Shown here piece by piece: positions 51,928 to 63,180 of a DNA stretch of 64,000 bases. The position numbers were made by a program, and so were the translations under genes. The notes beneath the pieces are model-generated. The model was not told where the DNA came from. It saw only the letters and a program-made list of their open reading frames with translations, and searched no databases. The first letter of the stretch is position 1. Every line of letters starts with the position of its first letter. The stretch lies in the NCBI RefSeq assembly GCF_021155775.2, contig NC_060233.1:36363077-36427076 (forward strand), given 5' to 3'. Source of the DNA: Neodiprion pinetum (taxonomy: Eukaryota; Arthropoda; Insecta; Hymenoptera; Diprionidae).

Positions 51928-54900
51928 ATGGCACAGCGTTTTCCTGTGCCAAATACAGGAAATAATGGCCCACCATCACAGCGATACCCTCCTCCTTCCG
52001 TACCACCAAATCTGAGACAATATTCTGGCCCCAACTTCCCGGTAGGCAAGGTTAATTTTGATTCTTTATTATTTACTAACTACTAAGTCTCTCTCTCTCT
52101 CTCAAACTACAGCGAGCAACTTTAAATTCACTCGAGTTATTATGATCCAATACTTTAATTGAAAAAAAAAATGATTTTTCGTGGCAATTATTATTAGAAT
52201 ATGACGGCTGAGGTTTTTTCTATTTGTAACATTTTTAAATTTGAAAAAACTCCTTTGTATCCAAATTGTCTACTGTTCTTTGGGTGAATGTCTCTTTACG
52301 CAGATGCAGCAAAGGTCAGGTTTTACCCCACCTCCACAAATGGGCAGCGGAGGCCCAGGACCTGGAGGAATGATGAGGCCAAACCAGCCATACACTAATA
52401 TGCGCCAAGGACCTATGCCCACACCTCCAGGAAGCAAAAGATCTACTGAGCAACGGATACCAATATCTCAGCAAAAACCGTGAGTCCATTTTATTTCTAT
52501 AATCTTAGATGTAATGATTATTATTGCTCATTTTTTGAACATACCATGTAATTTACAACATTTCTTCGTATGCTTGTAACATTATAAAGCAAGTGAATGT
52601 TCAATTTGTCAATTTATAAAGTTATATGATGCTTATGGTACTGAAATTCTTTGCTAAGTCTTTTTCGTTACTGTGTTTTTTTGTACGTTTTTCATGGTAC
52701 AAGCCCTCACTGTTCTGGATTAGAGCTCAAACTAAGGTACAAAGTTTTTACCAGGCGATGCAGCCATCGTCATAACTAATTTTTACAAAAATCTTTTCAA
52801 AATTAATTTTGATTTTTGAGCTATGATTTTTCACGCAAACTCACTAGGTATTTTTGGAACAGTGATTTCTCACATTCCACATCGAAGAAGAAGAAGAAAC
52901 TGGCAGACAAAATTCTACCTCAGAAAGTACGCGATCTTGTACCAGAGTCACAGGCGTACATGGATTTGCTTGCTTTTGAGCGTAAACTTGATGCTACCAT
53001 TATGCGCAAACGTTTGGACATCCAAGAAGCCCTGAAACGTCCTATGAAACAAAAACGAAAGTTGAGAATCTTTATATCTAATACTTTCTACCCAGCTAAA
53101 GAAGCTGGCGAAGGAGAAGAAGGTTCTGTTGCTTCGTGGGAACTTCGGGTAGAAGGAAGACTTCTCGATGATACAAAAAATGACCCCAACAAGGTATCAA
53201 TGAGCCCAACATTTTCGTATTATACTGGGAAAAGCGGCATACATGTTTTGGGTTGTTTCATAGGTCAAGAGAAAATTTTCATCCTTCTTTAAAAGCTTGG
53301 TAATAGAGCTAGACAAGGACTTGTATGGGCCAGATAATCATCTGGTTGAATGGCATCGTACGCTGACAACTCAAGAGACTGATGGTTTTCAAGTTAAAAG
53401 ACCTGGTGATAAGAATGTTAGATGTACAATTTTGTTGCTGCTTGATTATCAACCACTGCAGGTACATTTTATCATTAAAACATATTCAAATTGTATCAAG
53501 GTGGCGACTGACCGAGTAATCCGAGAAAACCAGAAATAGTCGGGGAGTTCCGTCTATCGAGAAAAGTCAGGGAATTATGATGGTCTACAGGAAAGAAACT
53601 GTACTTTTTTGATAAATTGTTTTCAAACTTCAACTAGGCTTGGTAAATTAAGTTAAGCTCGCTTTTGGAAATGTTACTGTGCAGTTTTTACACACACACA
53701 TACACACGCGCGCGTACATAGCTTTTAGTCATAAAAACCACCCAACATTACCTGAGTTTCATGCAAAAAGGTCAGGGAATTTTAGTCGAGCAAAGTTGTC
53801 GGCACCCTATGTATGTAAACATCTAATTATGTGTAATAATTGAGACTCTACGTGCAACAGCAACTTAACTCGAGTTAAGATTTGGACAATGAAATATTGA
53901 AAATTATGATCTTATGGGTGTGTAGTGATATCAAAGGTTAGGACAATTTCGTCAAAACAAAAAACGATTGATTTTTTTCATTAAAACACCTGTACATCAG
54001 TTAACAAATACTTTATTCATATTTCATTGTCCAAAACTTAACTCGAGTCAAGTTCTTGTTGCACGCAGGGGTTCAATTGACTTATTGCCAATTTTGCAGT
54101 TCAAGCTCGACCCTCGCTTAGCTCGCCTACTTGGTGTTCATACACAAACTCGACCAGTCATCATCTCCGCTCTCTGGCAGTATATAAAAACACACAAACT
54201 TCAAGACGGACATGAACGTGAATTTATAAACTGCGACAAATATCTGGAGCAAATATTTGCTTGTCCTAGAATGAAATTTGCTGAAATACCTCAACGCTTG
54301 AACCCATTACTTCATCCGCCAGATCCAATTGTTATTAATCATGTCATTAGTGTAGAAGGTACGTAGAATAATAATCATTGAGCATCTTCGTAAATGAATA
54401 CAGTTTGATTGACAAAATTGTTGTATGGAGTACATCAGCTTTTAATTTGTCAAACTTTTCAATTGATTTCAAATGTGGTTGTTCCTCGATTTGAAGAATA
54501 TGAATCCAGGTATAATACTAATTCTTGCTCCATTGCCATTAAAACATTTTCATTTAGGTACAGAGACAAAGCAAACCGCGTGTTATGATATCGACGTTGA
54601 AGTAGATGATACGCTCAAGACCCAGATGAACAATTTCTTGTTGTCGACTGCAAGTCAGCAAGAAATTCAAAGCCTTGATAATAAAATTCACGAGACAGTG
54701 GAAACTATAAACCAGTTGAAAACAAATCGTGAGTTCTTTTTGAGCTTCGCAAAGGACCCTCAGCAGTTTATCAACAAGTGGATTATATCACAGACTAGAG
54801 ACTTGAAGACAATGACAGATGTTGTTGGCAACCCCGAGGAAGAGCGTAGAGCTGATTTCTACTATCAGCCTTGGGCCCAAGAAGCAGTATGTCGATACTT

Positions 54901-54964
54901 TTACACTAAAGTTCAACAAAAGCGTGCAGAGTTAGAACAAGCTCTTGGAATTCGCAATTCATAA
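51928..54964 (+). CDS. Bap60: BAF60/SMARCD-family subunit of the SWI/SNF (BAP) chromatin remodelling complex
   Basis: Six coding exons: 51928-52041, 52304-52479, 52863-53193, 53264-53461, 54100-54358 and 54558-54964 (TAA 54962-54964). They join in frame to 494 residues, close to SMARCD/Bap60 proteins of about 500. Bap60 links the Brahma ATPase complex to transcription factors in the nucleus. Residues 1-97 are a Pro/Gly/Gln-rich tail. A lysine run then leads into LADKILPQKVRDLVPESQAY, a hallmark of the family. The SWIB domain lies at about 274-350 (FKLDPRLARLLG through PQRLNPLLHPPDP). The C-terminus (about 361-494) has DIDVEVDDTLKTQMN, DNKIHETVETINQLK (coiled-coil-like) and DPQ-F-INKW, and ends ALGIRNS. 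The exon 3 acceptor is the one uncertain junction: 52848 also keeps frame and would add five residues. Intron 4 has a large inverted repeat next to exon 5. DNAJC16 converges from downstream. Confidence 0.96.
53838..54078. mobile_element. Large inverted repeat (MITE-like foldback) in Bap60 intron 4
   Basis: 53851-53897 and 54019-54065 are inverted copies matching at 43 of 47 positions. Both include a CTTAACTCGAGT core and ATATTTCATTGTCC. Weaker pairing (12 of 16, overlapping the last three core positions) extends the arms to 53838 and 54078. The loop is 121 bases. No coding capacity, and no clear target duplication. The element ends about 21 bases before exon 5, so in the pre-mRNA it would form a long hairpin beside the splice acceptor. 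Confidence 0.7.
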
Positions 54965-57442
54965 ACCTCAAACTATCCCATAATTGCCAACGGTATCGTC
55001 AGTTAGGCATGCAATTGCCAACCAGTACACTTTCCTGAAGGACACGGTTTAATATGATAATTTTTTATGTGCTCATGCATAATTAAGGCGAACGATCCAA
55101 ATGATTAAAAGAGTTCTGTGAATTTTTTTACATGATTATAACAATTAAATTCAAATCGAATGAATTATAGCCAAAATTACCCAAATATAACTTTTATTGG
55201 CACGGCATTACCAATTTATTATACTACGTCAGGTGAATATGACTATTGCCTCAAGTACAAGTCAGGAAGGTAAAAAGCAGTAATACGATTATATAAAAAT
55301 TGTATTACACTTTATAAATGTAATAAAAACCATACCATAGATAAAGTCGAACTTTTAACTGTCGATTATACTGCGTATTACCACAAATTTCTGATTATTG
55401 ATGCTATTCAAATTAAGAAATACGTCAACGAGGTCTGCTGATGCAACTTTTTAATCATATTTAATAATCTTTCAGAAATGTATCGTGAACATTTAACAGT
55501 ATTTATAACATTTAATATTTTTGCTAATTTCAATTTGCCTCCGTGCATTCAATGTCACTAGATTCATCATCAATACAGTCACATTATTGAAACCCATACC
55601 TTTGTGGTACATTCACAATATTAATTGAAGTAAAGTATGTGACTCTTTCACCGGGTATACAAAAAATAAGTCATGATTATACACATTATAGCAAATAAAT
55701 AATATTGAGATACAGCCGATAAATTTTTGTGTTTGATATCGTCCTCTTGACAACATGAACTCATTTTTTAGTTCTTATATCTGATGCTGCTGAAGTTCGT
55801 AGTACTCTGTAATTATTGGATGAAAAAGTTGTAATAAAGCGAGCGAATTCTGTTTGGTGTTTCAAACATTAATTATTTGTCATATTTGTATAGTAAATAG
55901 TTTTACAGGTTTAATGTAGAGTATCAGAATAATCTACAGATTTCCACGAAATTTTTTCGTACGGAAAGGATGTCTCAAAGTGGACCAATCACACTCACAC
56001 AGGGGTCAATTTACAGCGATTATCATGATGCATGGAAGGACCTGTTGTAGCTTGGAAGGCCTGTTTCAAGGTATTCTCTATACACAGTAAAGTGAGGATA
56101 ACAAATCCTTTGTCGCTCAAAGTGCTTTTAGGAGATCTTGTGTGCATTCCTTCATACAGTGTGTGATATTCCAGAATCTGCTCCAAATTCGGATTTTCTT
56201 CCTATAGACTATACGTTTCTCAAAATTAGGTATTTGTGAATGAAAACTTGGATTTAAAACACAAAAAATGCAGAGTTCCAGAGCATAAACATTGTAATTT
56301 TATTTATCAGTTTTGATACCTGTCAAATGACAAAAATCACAATGCTTTCTTAATTCTATTTCATATTTCAATACAGATATACAGAATAATATTGAAATAA
56401 TATATGCAGATAGTCGCATGGATTCATAACTAGTATCCAGGGCTCGTTATTTAGTCATTCAAAAAGTTTATCTTGGCTTCAAAGCATCCATCTAAATTAT
56501 TATCGTCAAAAGATTTAAAATTTCGGAACCATCGTAGGAATCTTGATTGAATTTACCTGATTACAAACGTGAAACAGGATCAGACTAATTCTACATTTGT
56601 CTATTGGAAATATGATTTGTTACATGACTAAAATTCTGTTAAATTTTTATAAAAAATCATCTAGTCATATATATTTCTATTAAAGAATGAGAAAAACTAT
56701 TTTCTAAGCTTCCTAACTGTGGAAACCTATGACACTGCTTTTTCACCAAACTAGCAATGGGAAATTAATGTAAAGTGAATGATTTCAAAAGTTGAAGCGA
56801 TAAGATACCGATATTTTTTCGAGCTAGACGTATTCGAAGAAAATTACGAAATCTTACATTGCAAACTTGATGAATAATTTGAAGTGCAGAATACAAGACA
56901 TTTCATCTCGTGTGAATAAATTGTTCGAAAATAATATTCCAGATTACAATTATTTACTATAAGAAATAAAGTATTATATGGATCCACATAGATCTGCTCC
57001 CGGTGCGTATTGTTTTCATGTTACATACGTGAATTTGCTATGTATTTCTAGATGCTGTCGTTATCCAAGTTTAAGCTACAAGTTGATACCAATTTTTCTA
57101 ATTGCTATCCTATGATACGTTGGTAGGAATCTTCACAGCTAAAAGCTCCTAGCTTATTTATCACAGCAGTAAGTAATTAGTGCAAAATTAGGTATTCGAC
57201 TTGTGATGAATCTATTGATTGTTATAAAACTGTTATCAGTTAATTACTGTAATATGTGTATAGCCTGTTTTTCTTGTTGCAAGCAAACAGATCATTCACT
57301 GCTTCAATCAAACCTATACAGTAACGAATGATTTTCTCAAAATCCTAGTTTTCATATGTATGTGTATGTAACAGTGCTTAACTCGTCATAGATTAAATGC
57401 GGATGAACTAATAATTCAAAATAATACATTATTTATATGCAG
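54965..57442. other. AT-rich 3' flank of Bap60, no gene
   Basis: Candidate poly(A) hexamers of Bap60: ATTAAA 55104-55109, AATAAA 55322-55327 and AATAAA 55833-55838. The rest is AT-rich with no coding exon. The 63-codon minus frame at 55995-56186 shows no recognisable content. Confidence 0.55.
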
Positions 57443-57556
57443 GTTTCGCCAAGACAATAGGTGCCACGATAGGCATGCACATTGCTGTATATTTGACGAT
57501 CAAGGTCAAAGATGCCATCACGCAGTGTTGGTTTGTTGGCAAGTTGCAAAGTTGTA
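57443..57556. other. GC-richer island, possible exon or conserved non-coding element
   Basis: About 110 bases stand out from AT-rich surroundings. On the plus strand it follows a good acceptor (TTATATGCAG), but no donor ends it and no frame matches a known protein. On the minus strand a 29-codon frame (57515-57429) starts MASLTLIVKYTAMCMPIV and is hydrophobic, which could be a short membrane peptide or chance. It is not assigned to any gene. Confidence 0.2.
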
Positions 57557-58078
57557 ATCTTATTAAAAATTTAGTAGTTATGACTTAGTTAAAAGTTAAC
57601 GGCTACAAAGTTAAAAGCTTAGCTGTTATAAATTAACTGAAAACAGAGTTTTGCAAGATAATTCAAAAATCAATATCACAGATTTTCAGTTGAGAATATT
57701 TGCTAGCAATATCAAAGATGTGATATAGATTGTAGAATTACTCTTTTCATACGCGAATAATTTCCTAAATCATTATTCTCAAGATTTTCAATCCCATTAA
57801 GATCTTTGTAAAAACGGAATCGTAGACTCGAAAAAAAAAAAAAAACCTCGAGATTCTATTAGTCTTGCAATATAAATTGCTATATTTGGTACAAAGAAAA
57901 CCACATGCAGGATATATCTGAATTGTCTGCATTGATATTTTAAAAATCTTTTGCTCAATAACCTAATAATGTAACATTCAAGACTAGACAAGAAGGACAG
58001 CTTGGATTAGTTATTGACTAGATAACAGATTTTTTCTGATATTTAACTTAAATAAATAGTTGGTAGTTAATAGTACAT
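57557..58078. other. AT-rich intergenic DNA, no gene
   Basis: Only an A15 run (about 57831-57845) and AT-rich sequence. Nothing else is supported. Confidence 0.6.
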
Positions 58079-58079
58079 T

Positions 58080-58790
58080 GTGCACCTCGAGCAAAAACGG
58101 GCGTTTGCGCACCACATACAAAGCTCAGAGATACTCAACTCTATAATAAGGTACAAAAGCCCGATTTTTCTCGAGGTCCACATACTATTTTCTTTAACAG
58201 TGGAGCGAACGCAAGTTTTTGCATGGCGGGTGATTCTCAGGTCGGTGCAAATCACCAGGTTTAGTTTGGCAATGTGGGCAAGGGCTAACGGAGGCAAAAG
58301 AGGAGGATCCAGGAGGCGAAGCCCCCCTCACTTGACTATAACCAGGATTTAAAAGTTATACCTACATTTCATTGAAAATTCTTGAGAATACATACTTAAA
58401 ATGACTCTGGTTATCGTATTTTTTCGAATTTCTCAATTTTCATTACATTTCTTATTTGAAACGAACACTATCGAGATAAAGCTTCCTATTTTAAATCTAA
58501 TCGCTCATATTTAATGTCCTTTTTCTCACATTCTTCACGAAGACCCATAAGTAAGCCCTCCGACATGATTCTGAATTTTTTATAGAATTTTTAACTTATA
58601 CTGTGTTCAACAAGAAAATGGAAATGTAGATTATTTTACTACTGGAACTGAAAACTTGATTTCAAATCGAATTAAAAATATTATAATCAATAACAAATCA
58701 TGAAACGTTTTCAATCCTCCGCGTTTCACCGACCCAAAATCGCCCGTTTTCGATCCTCCCGAACGGAGCAAAAACGAGCGTTTCCGCACC
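58080..58790. repeat. Repeated foldback motifs between Bap60 and DNAJC16
   Basis: 58089-58113 and 58766-58790 are direct copies matching at 23 of 25 positions, around GAGCAAAAACG and CGCACC. The first copy also pairs with 58160-58181 as an inverted repeat (19 of 22, with CTCGAGGT). A third, weaker inverted copy lies at about 58204-58221. The second copy pairs with 58741-58756 (13 of 16) as a short-loop hairpin. The intervening 58230-58320 segment is GC-rich for this neighbourhood and holds GGTGAT...ATCACC pairing. This looks like remnants of a palindromic repeat family or of two nested small elements. No protein coding. Confidence 0.5.
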
Positions 58791-59309
58791 GCTATTGAAG
58801 AAAAATATATATAATTCAATTTCACTTATATGCAGGAGATTCAATAATATGTTCAATAAGTATGCCCATTTTTTTCAGTCTTTGGTACTTTGGTCAATGC
58901 GGTAAAAATAAAATCTGAACCCGAAAACAGTAATTCCATCTTTCTTTGTAACAGTGAAAACGGTGGTATTTGGTTAAAATTTTCTTACGTATTTGAACTC
59001 CTGTCTAGTCTTTAAAATGCGCCACGTATTACGCCAAAGAATACTCCCTGTGTTATTTCCTATGTTCATAATTCCGCATAGAAGTCATGTAGCTATGCTG
59101 GAGAAAGTGCAAAATCATTCCCACAATATAGGTATAAGAACATTAACTAAATATAAATAATTTGTCTTTTGCACAGCACAATCCATACATTCTTGAAATA
59201 AGAGATTTTATCGTGTTCTTACTATAGTGAGACTATAGTTGACTAGAATCAATAAGGTATATCATTATAAAGGCATACATTTTTTCGGTGTTAGGTAGTA
59301 ACTGTTCAT
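58791..59309 (-). other. 3' flank of DNAJC16 (minus strand), AT-rich
   Basis: AT-rich sequence immediately downstream of the DNAJC16 stop codon, presumably its 3' UTR. No clear minus-strand AATAAA could be placed close to the stop. Confidence 0.5.
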
Positions 59310-62300
59310 TTACTTGGCAGTGAAATCCGGCCAATAATTTAAGTAATAACGATGCGTTGACCCTTCGAACAACCGATCAAGCCACATTGGTAACCCATCA
59401 AGTAGTTTATCTTGATATAAAACATCATTCCTTGCCTGTGAATGCAAACATATTACATAGAAAACAAAGTTATGCATTAGGCCAAGAAGTTGCCATTATA
59501 TGAACGCGAACCTCCTCATAGGATGCGTCAGAGTCACTGGAACTGTCGAATCCGATAAAAGCGCCAGCTTCTGCATCATCTGATCTCAGACTCAACTGCT
59601 TGGTCATTCGTTCCATGCGCTGCAATAATAATAAGAGTAAGTTAAGAGCTGACAAGAATATAAATCAACGAGACATTTAAAATGAAACAATCATTAGGCC
59701 TGTATTGTATTTCATTCCAAATTTTGGCAATTATTCTTACCTTAAAGCCTTTTCCTTTACTGCATTCCGGATGCTTTGCATGGTACATACAAAAATATTT
59801 CCGATGACCATTTAAAGATAACACGGTTCCGACACAATTCTTAGGATTTATGTTGAGCTCTCTTTGTTCGGGTAAGCTTAGGGATAAAATTTTTTTGTAC
59901 CACTCTAGTCCACGTTCCAATGATAAGTGTCCAAACATTAAGGTCTTATTTTTTCTAAATAAAAATGTAAAAAGTAAAGTACAGCCATAATAAACTCATG
60001 ATAAATTAGAACAATGGTGATAATTTATGTTACCTATAAGGCCACACAGCTCTGTGAAAAACTGGTAGGAGTTTCAATCTACTCTGAGCATCAACTAGTA
60101 GTATGATAGTTCGACAACCTGGTTTTAAGAGGCGTACGAGACCATTGTATTTTTCAGCTCTTACTTCATGCAATCTTAGCTGTGGCTGTGTTGGAAGTGG
60201 TTTTGTGTTTTGCTTGTACTCAGCACGTCTTGCCTGAACACTAGCCTCTTCCAATGTCCTGTAAATGAATCGAGTTCGTAAATAGGTGAATTACTTCACA
60301 CTACATAATTCTCTGTTCAATATCAATTTTTGATCTGAAATAAGACAAATTGTAAAATGTATTCTCAATTTGGCTTACAATAAATGAGACATTCCGTAAC
60401 CAGCAGCTCCAATCAGCAATAACGTAGCCAACACTGACAGTAAGGGCAACAATTGCTCCTTGCTTAAATTATCTGAAAGATAATCCACTGCCAATAATGC
60501 TCTACCAATCAGTCTACCAACAGTACCCTGTAATTATAAATACACGTTTAAAGTTGGTATTTGTTGAAAATAATATTTGTTGATATTTGTTAACGTATTT
60601 TTTATATACTTTCATAGGTATCGACACTAGAATGACTGACAGCGACAAATTTGTCCCTTTTTTAGGTTCACCACCGTATAAAGATAGCAGAACTTGGTTG
60701 ATCTACTATAAAATGATTAATGAGTGATTATTTTTTAGGAACCAAATATTAGTCGAATTTTATGATAAGTTTCCATCACAGAAGCAGGTACACTTATTTT
60801 TAATATTGCTTTTTCACACATATTTATGGATATTGAGTTAAAAATTAAGGTTTTTCAATCGATAAAGAAAATTTCCAAACATGTCCCAAATGTAAGTCAA
60901 TCCCGCGTGTAAGTCGAATACGAATTTTTACGGCAGTATTCACGACAAAAAATCTCTACTTATAGTCGGGCTATTAGCTATCGGGTATTTTGGTTTTCTT
61001 AATCAGAGTGTTTTGGTAAATACCTGTGCGTGTTCGTCAGTCAATTCTCCTACCTCCGCAGCATATGGCAATGCTTCAGAGGTACGTAGTAATCTTTGTA
61101 TAGTTTGTTCCAAGCCCTGTCGGGTTTCATTCCACTGTGCATCACCTTGGGTTGTTACGAACCATCCATTTGGTAACCATTCATATTTCAAATGGTTAGT
61201 GTCACGCCTCCAAATTATAACAATATGCAAAAGCGGTTCCAGTGGACTGCCTTCACCGCTAGATAGTGCTGAGACAAATTCTGGCTGTGTTTCCTTGTAC
61301 ACGTATGTATATCTTACTCGTTCTATGCTGTAATAATAACATGATCAATTTGTGCTATTTCATTATTTGAACTATTTTCAGTATACACAGCTGTAAAATT
61401 AAACCATCTGCAAGTGCTAACCTGTAGGGCGATTCTAATGCTGCCTGTCTAAATTTATGCCTAGCTGCATCATGCAGAGGACTGTTTTGAGAAATTAAAA
61501 TGGCACACAAACGCTTGCGAGGTCTTTGCCATTCTGGAGGACAAACAGAGTTTAGCATAGCCTGATTAGAGAGCCTGGGGAGTGTTAAAAACTTATTATT
61601 TGCAATGACGTTATGCATTGTTTCACTGGGTATGTCTTTCATGCTAACACAAGCGACTGGCTTCTCCGAATTTTCATTGAACAGCAACAGTGTGTCAAGA
61701 TCTCCTGAGACTTTGTATTTCAATGTGATCGAGGTAGTCTCAGATTTCCCCACCTTAAATAATTCAAATAAAACTAAAGATCGTATACCACTACTAGTAA
61801 CTCTTAGAGTAGTCTTATTTAAAGAACAAAAAAATTGATATTAAGAATAATAGGTCCAAGTGTACCTGGACAAATCCAAAAGCAACTCTATCTCTGTGAT
61901 GAAAAGCCATGAGAAGATATCGCAGTCTGACAGATTCTCGCCTCTCAAATACCAGTGCTCGAATCCTATTATCCAACCACCCGGACAAAAAAGTGTCTAC
62001 GTTATTCTCATTTATATTCTGCACCAACTTGTACGGAAATTTGCTCCTCAGGAATTCTAGGTGAAAATATTGAACAAATCAAAAGTGAGATATAACAGAT
62101 TTGATAGAATCTTGAATTTCATTTTTATAATTTCTTACCAACAACTTTTTGAACACTAAACAATGACTCTTTGTAAACACTTGCGCGTCCATCAAAAGTA
62201 ACAGTCAAACATGGCAATGAATGTATGCCAAGTTTTCGAGCTAATGCAGGTTCTTTCTCCGCATGTGCTGTTGCTAATCCAACACCTAATGGTTCTAGTT

Positions 62301-63180
62301 CATCCATTAATCGACGCCAAGTAGGCTCTACTTGAAGACAGGCAAAACACCAATCGGAGTAAAACAGAATGAACTGCGGGTTTCGATAGCTCTTTGAAAC
62401 GATTCCATTTTCAAATGCTCTAAAAAGGAACAGATAAATACATTCCAAAGACTTACTGAGGAAGAGATAATGAATTCGAAGTAGAGAATCTTCTAAAAGG
62501 TCGAAGTATTTTATCACAGAGTAGAATTTGTTTCGGAGCAAATTGACAGCAGAAAATTCTTGCCCACCGATAACTGATGCTCATTTTATGGAAGAGTGTG
62601 ATATCTCGATTCTGGAAATGGAATCTAAAATTTCCTCCAAATAAATCTTCCAATGGATCAGGCATGTTGACGTGGCTGGTGTCACGTCTTTGCCGCGGCA
62701 TACCTTCGTCAGTGATACCGTAATTGTCAAACTTTTTTCTCCTTTCTGGATCAGTTAATAGCTGTAATACATATTGGCAGATATGAAAACTAATTCTTAT
62801 TGGAGTTTGAGTAATAATTTGAATTATATAAAATGAAATTCGTTTAATTACACACCTCGTAAGCCTTGATAATTTCAACGAATTTATTTTCCGCAGCTGG
62901 ATGATCTGTTTTATCGGGATGCCTGTAAAAATATTGATCTGGTTAATGAACGGAAACAATGAATCATCGAGATTTCTTACCATTCCTTGACAAGGTGCTT
63001 GTAAGCTTTTCGTATGTCCTGTATGGTAGAGTGTCGAGATACTCCCAAAATTTCATACGGATTACCCAGGGGTTCAGCGGCCTCAGTCAAAGGTAGCAAT
63101 TGGATAACAATAGAGAGCGTGGCTAAGACTAAAGATAGTCTAGCCAAGGATACAATGTTCCTTAAATTATTCTTCATCAT
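59310..63180 (-). CDS. DNAJC16: DnaJ homolog subfamily C member 16 (ER J-domain, thioredoxin-like membrane protein)
   Basis: Twelve coding exons in transcription order: 63180-62981, 62922-62856, 62761-62568, 62419-62139, 62056-61866, 61753-61422, 61327-61024, 60527-60379, 60258-60034, 59954-59741, 59619-59512 and 59435-59310 (TAA 59312-59310). All phases agree, giving 796 residues; vertebrate DNAJC16 is of similar size. An N-terminal signal or anchor helix spans about residues 9-31. The J domain (about 40-106) has the Hsp70-activating HPD motif at 68-70. A thioredoxin-like domain has SDWCFACLQVEP with Cys178 and Cys181. Further thioredoxin-like sequence follows, then a transmembrane helix at about 549-568 (LLPLLSVLATLLLIGAAGYG). 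The conserved tail has GTVLSLNGHRKYFCMY and ends near MWLDRLFEGS and YWPDF. In mammals the protein is linked to autophagosome size. The start was chosen for its hydrophobic leader; the frame stays open 99 codons further, to an ATG at 63477. The exon 11 donor (GTTCGC) is weak. Confidence 0.94.
60900..60990. mobile_element. Diverged copy of the SRPRB-intron repeat in DNAJC16 intron 7
   Basis: 60940-60969 (CACGACAAAAAATCTCTACT...) matches 47973-48002 in SRPRB intron 3 at 24 of 30 positions, same strand. GTAAGTC occurs twice just upstream (about 60893 and 60909). Only part of the element is recognisable, and terminal repeats are decayed. Confidence 0.35.
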
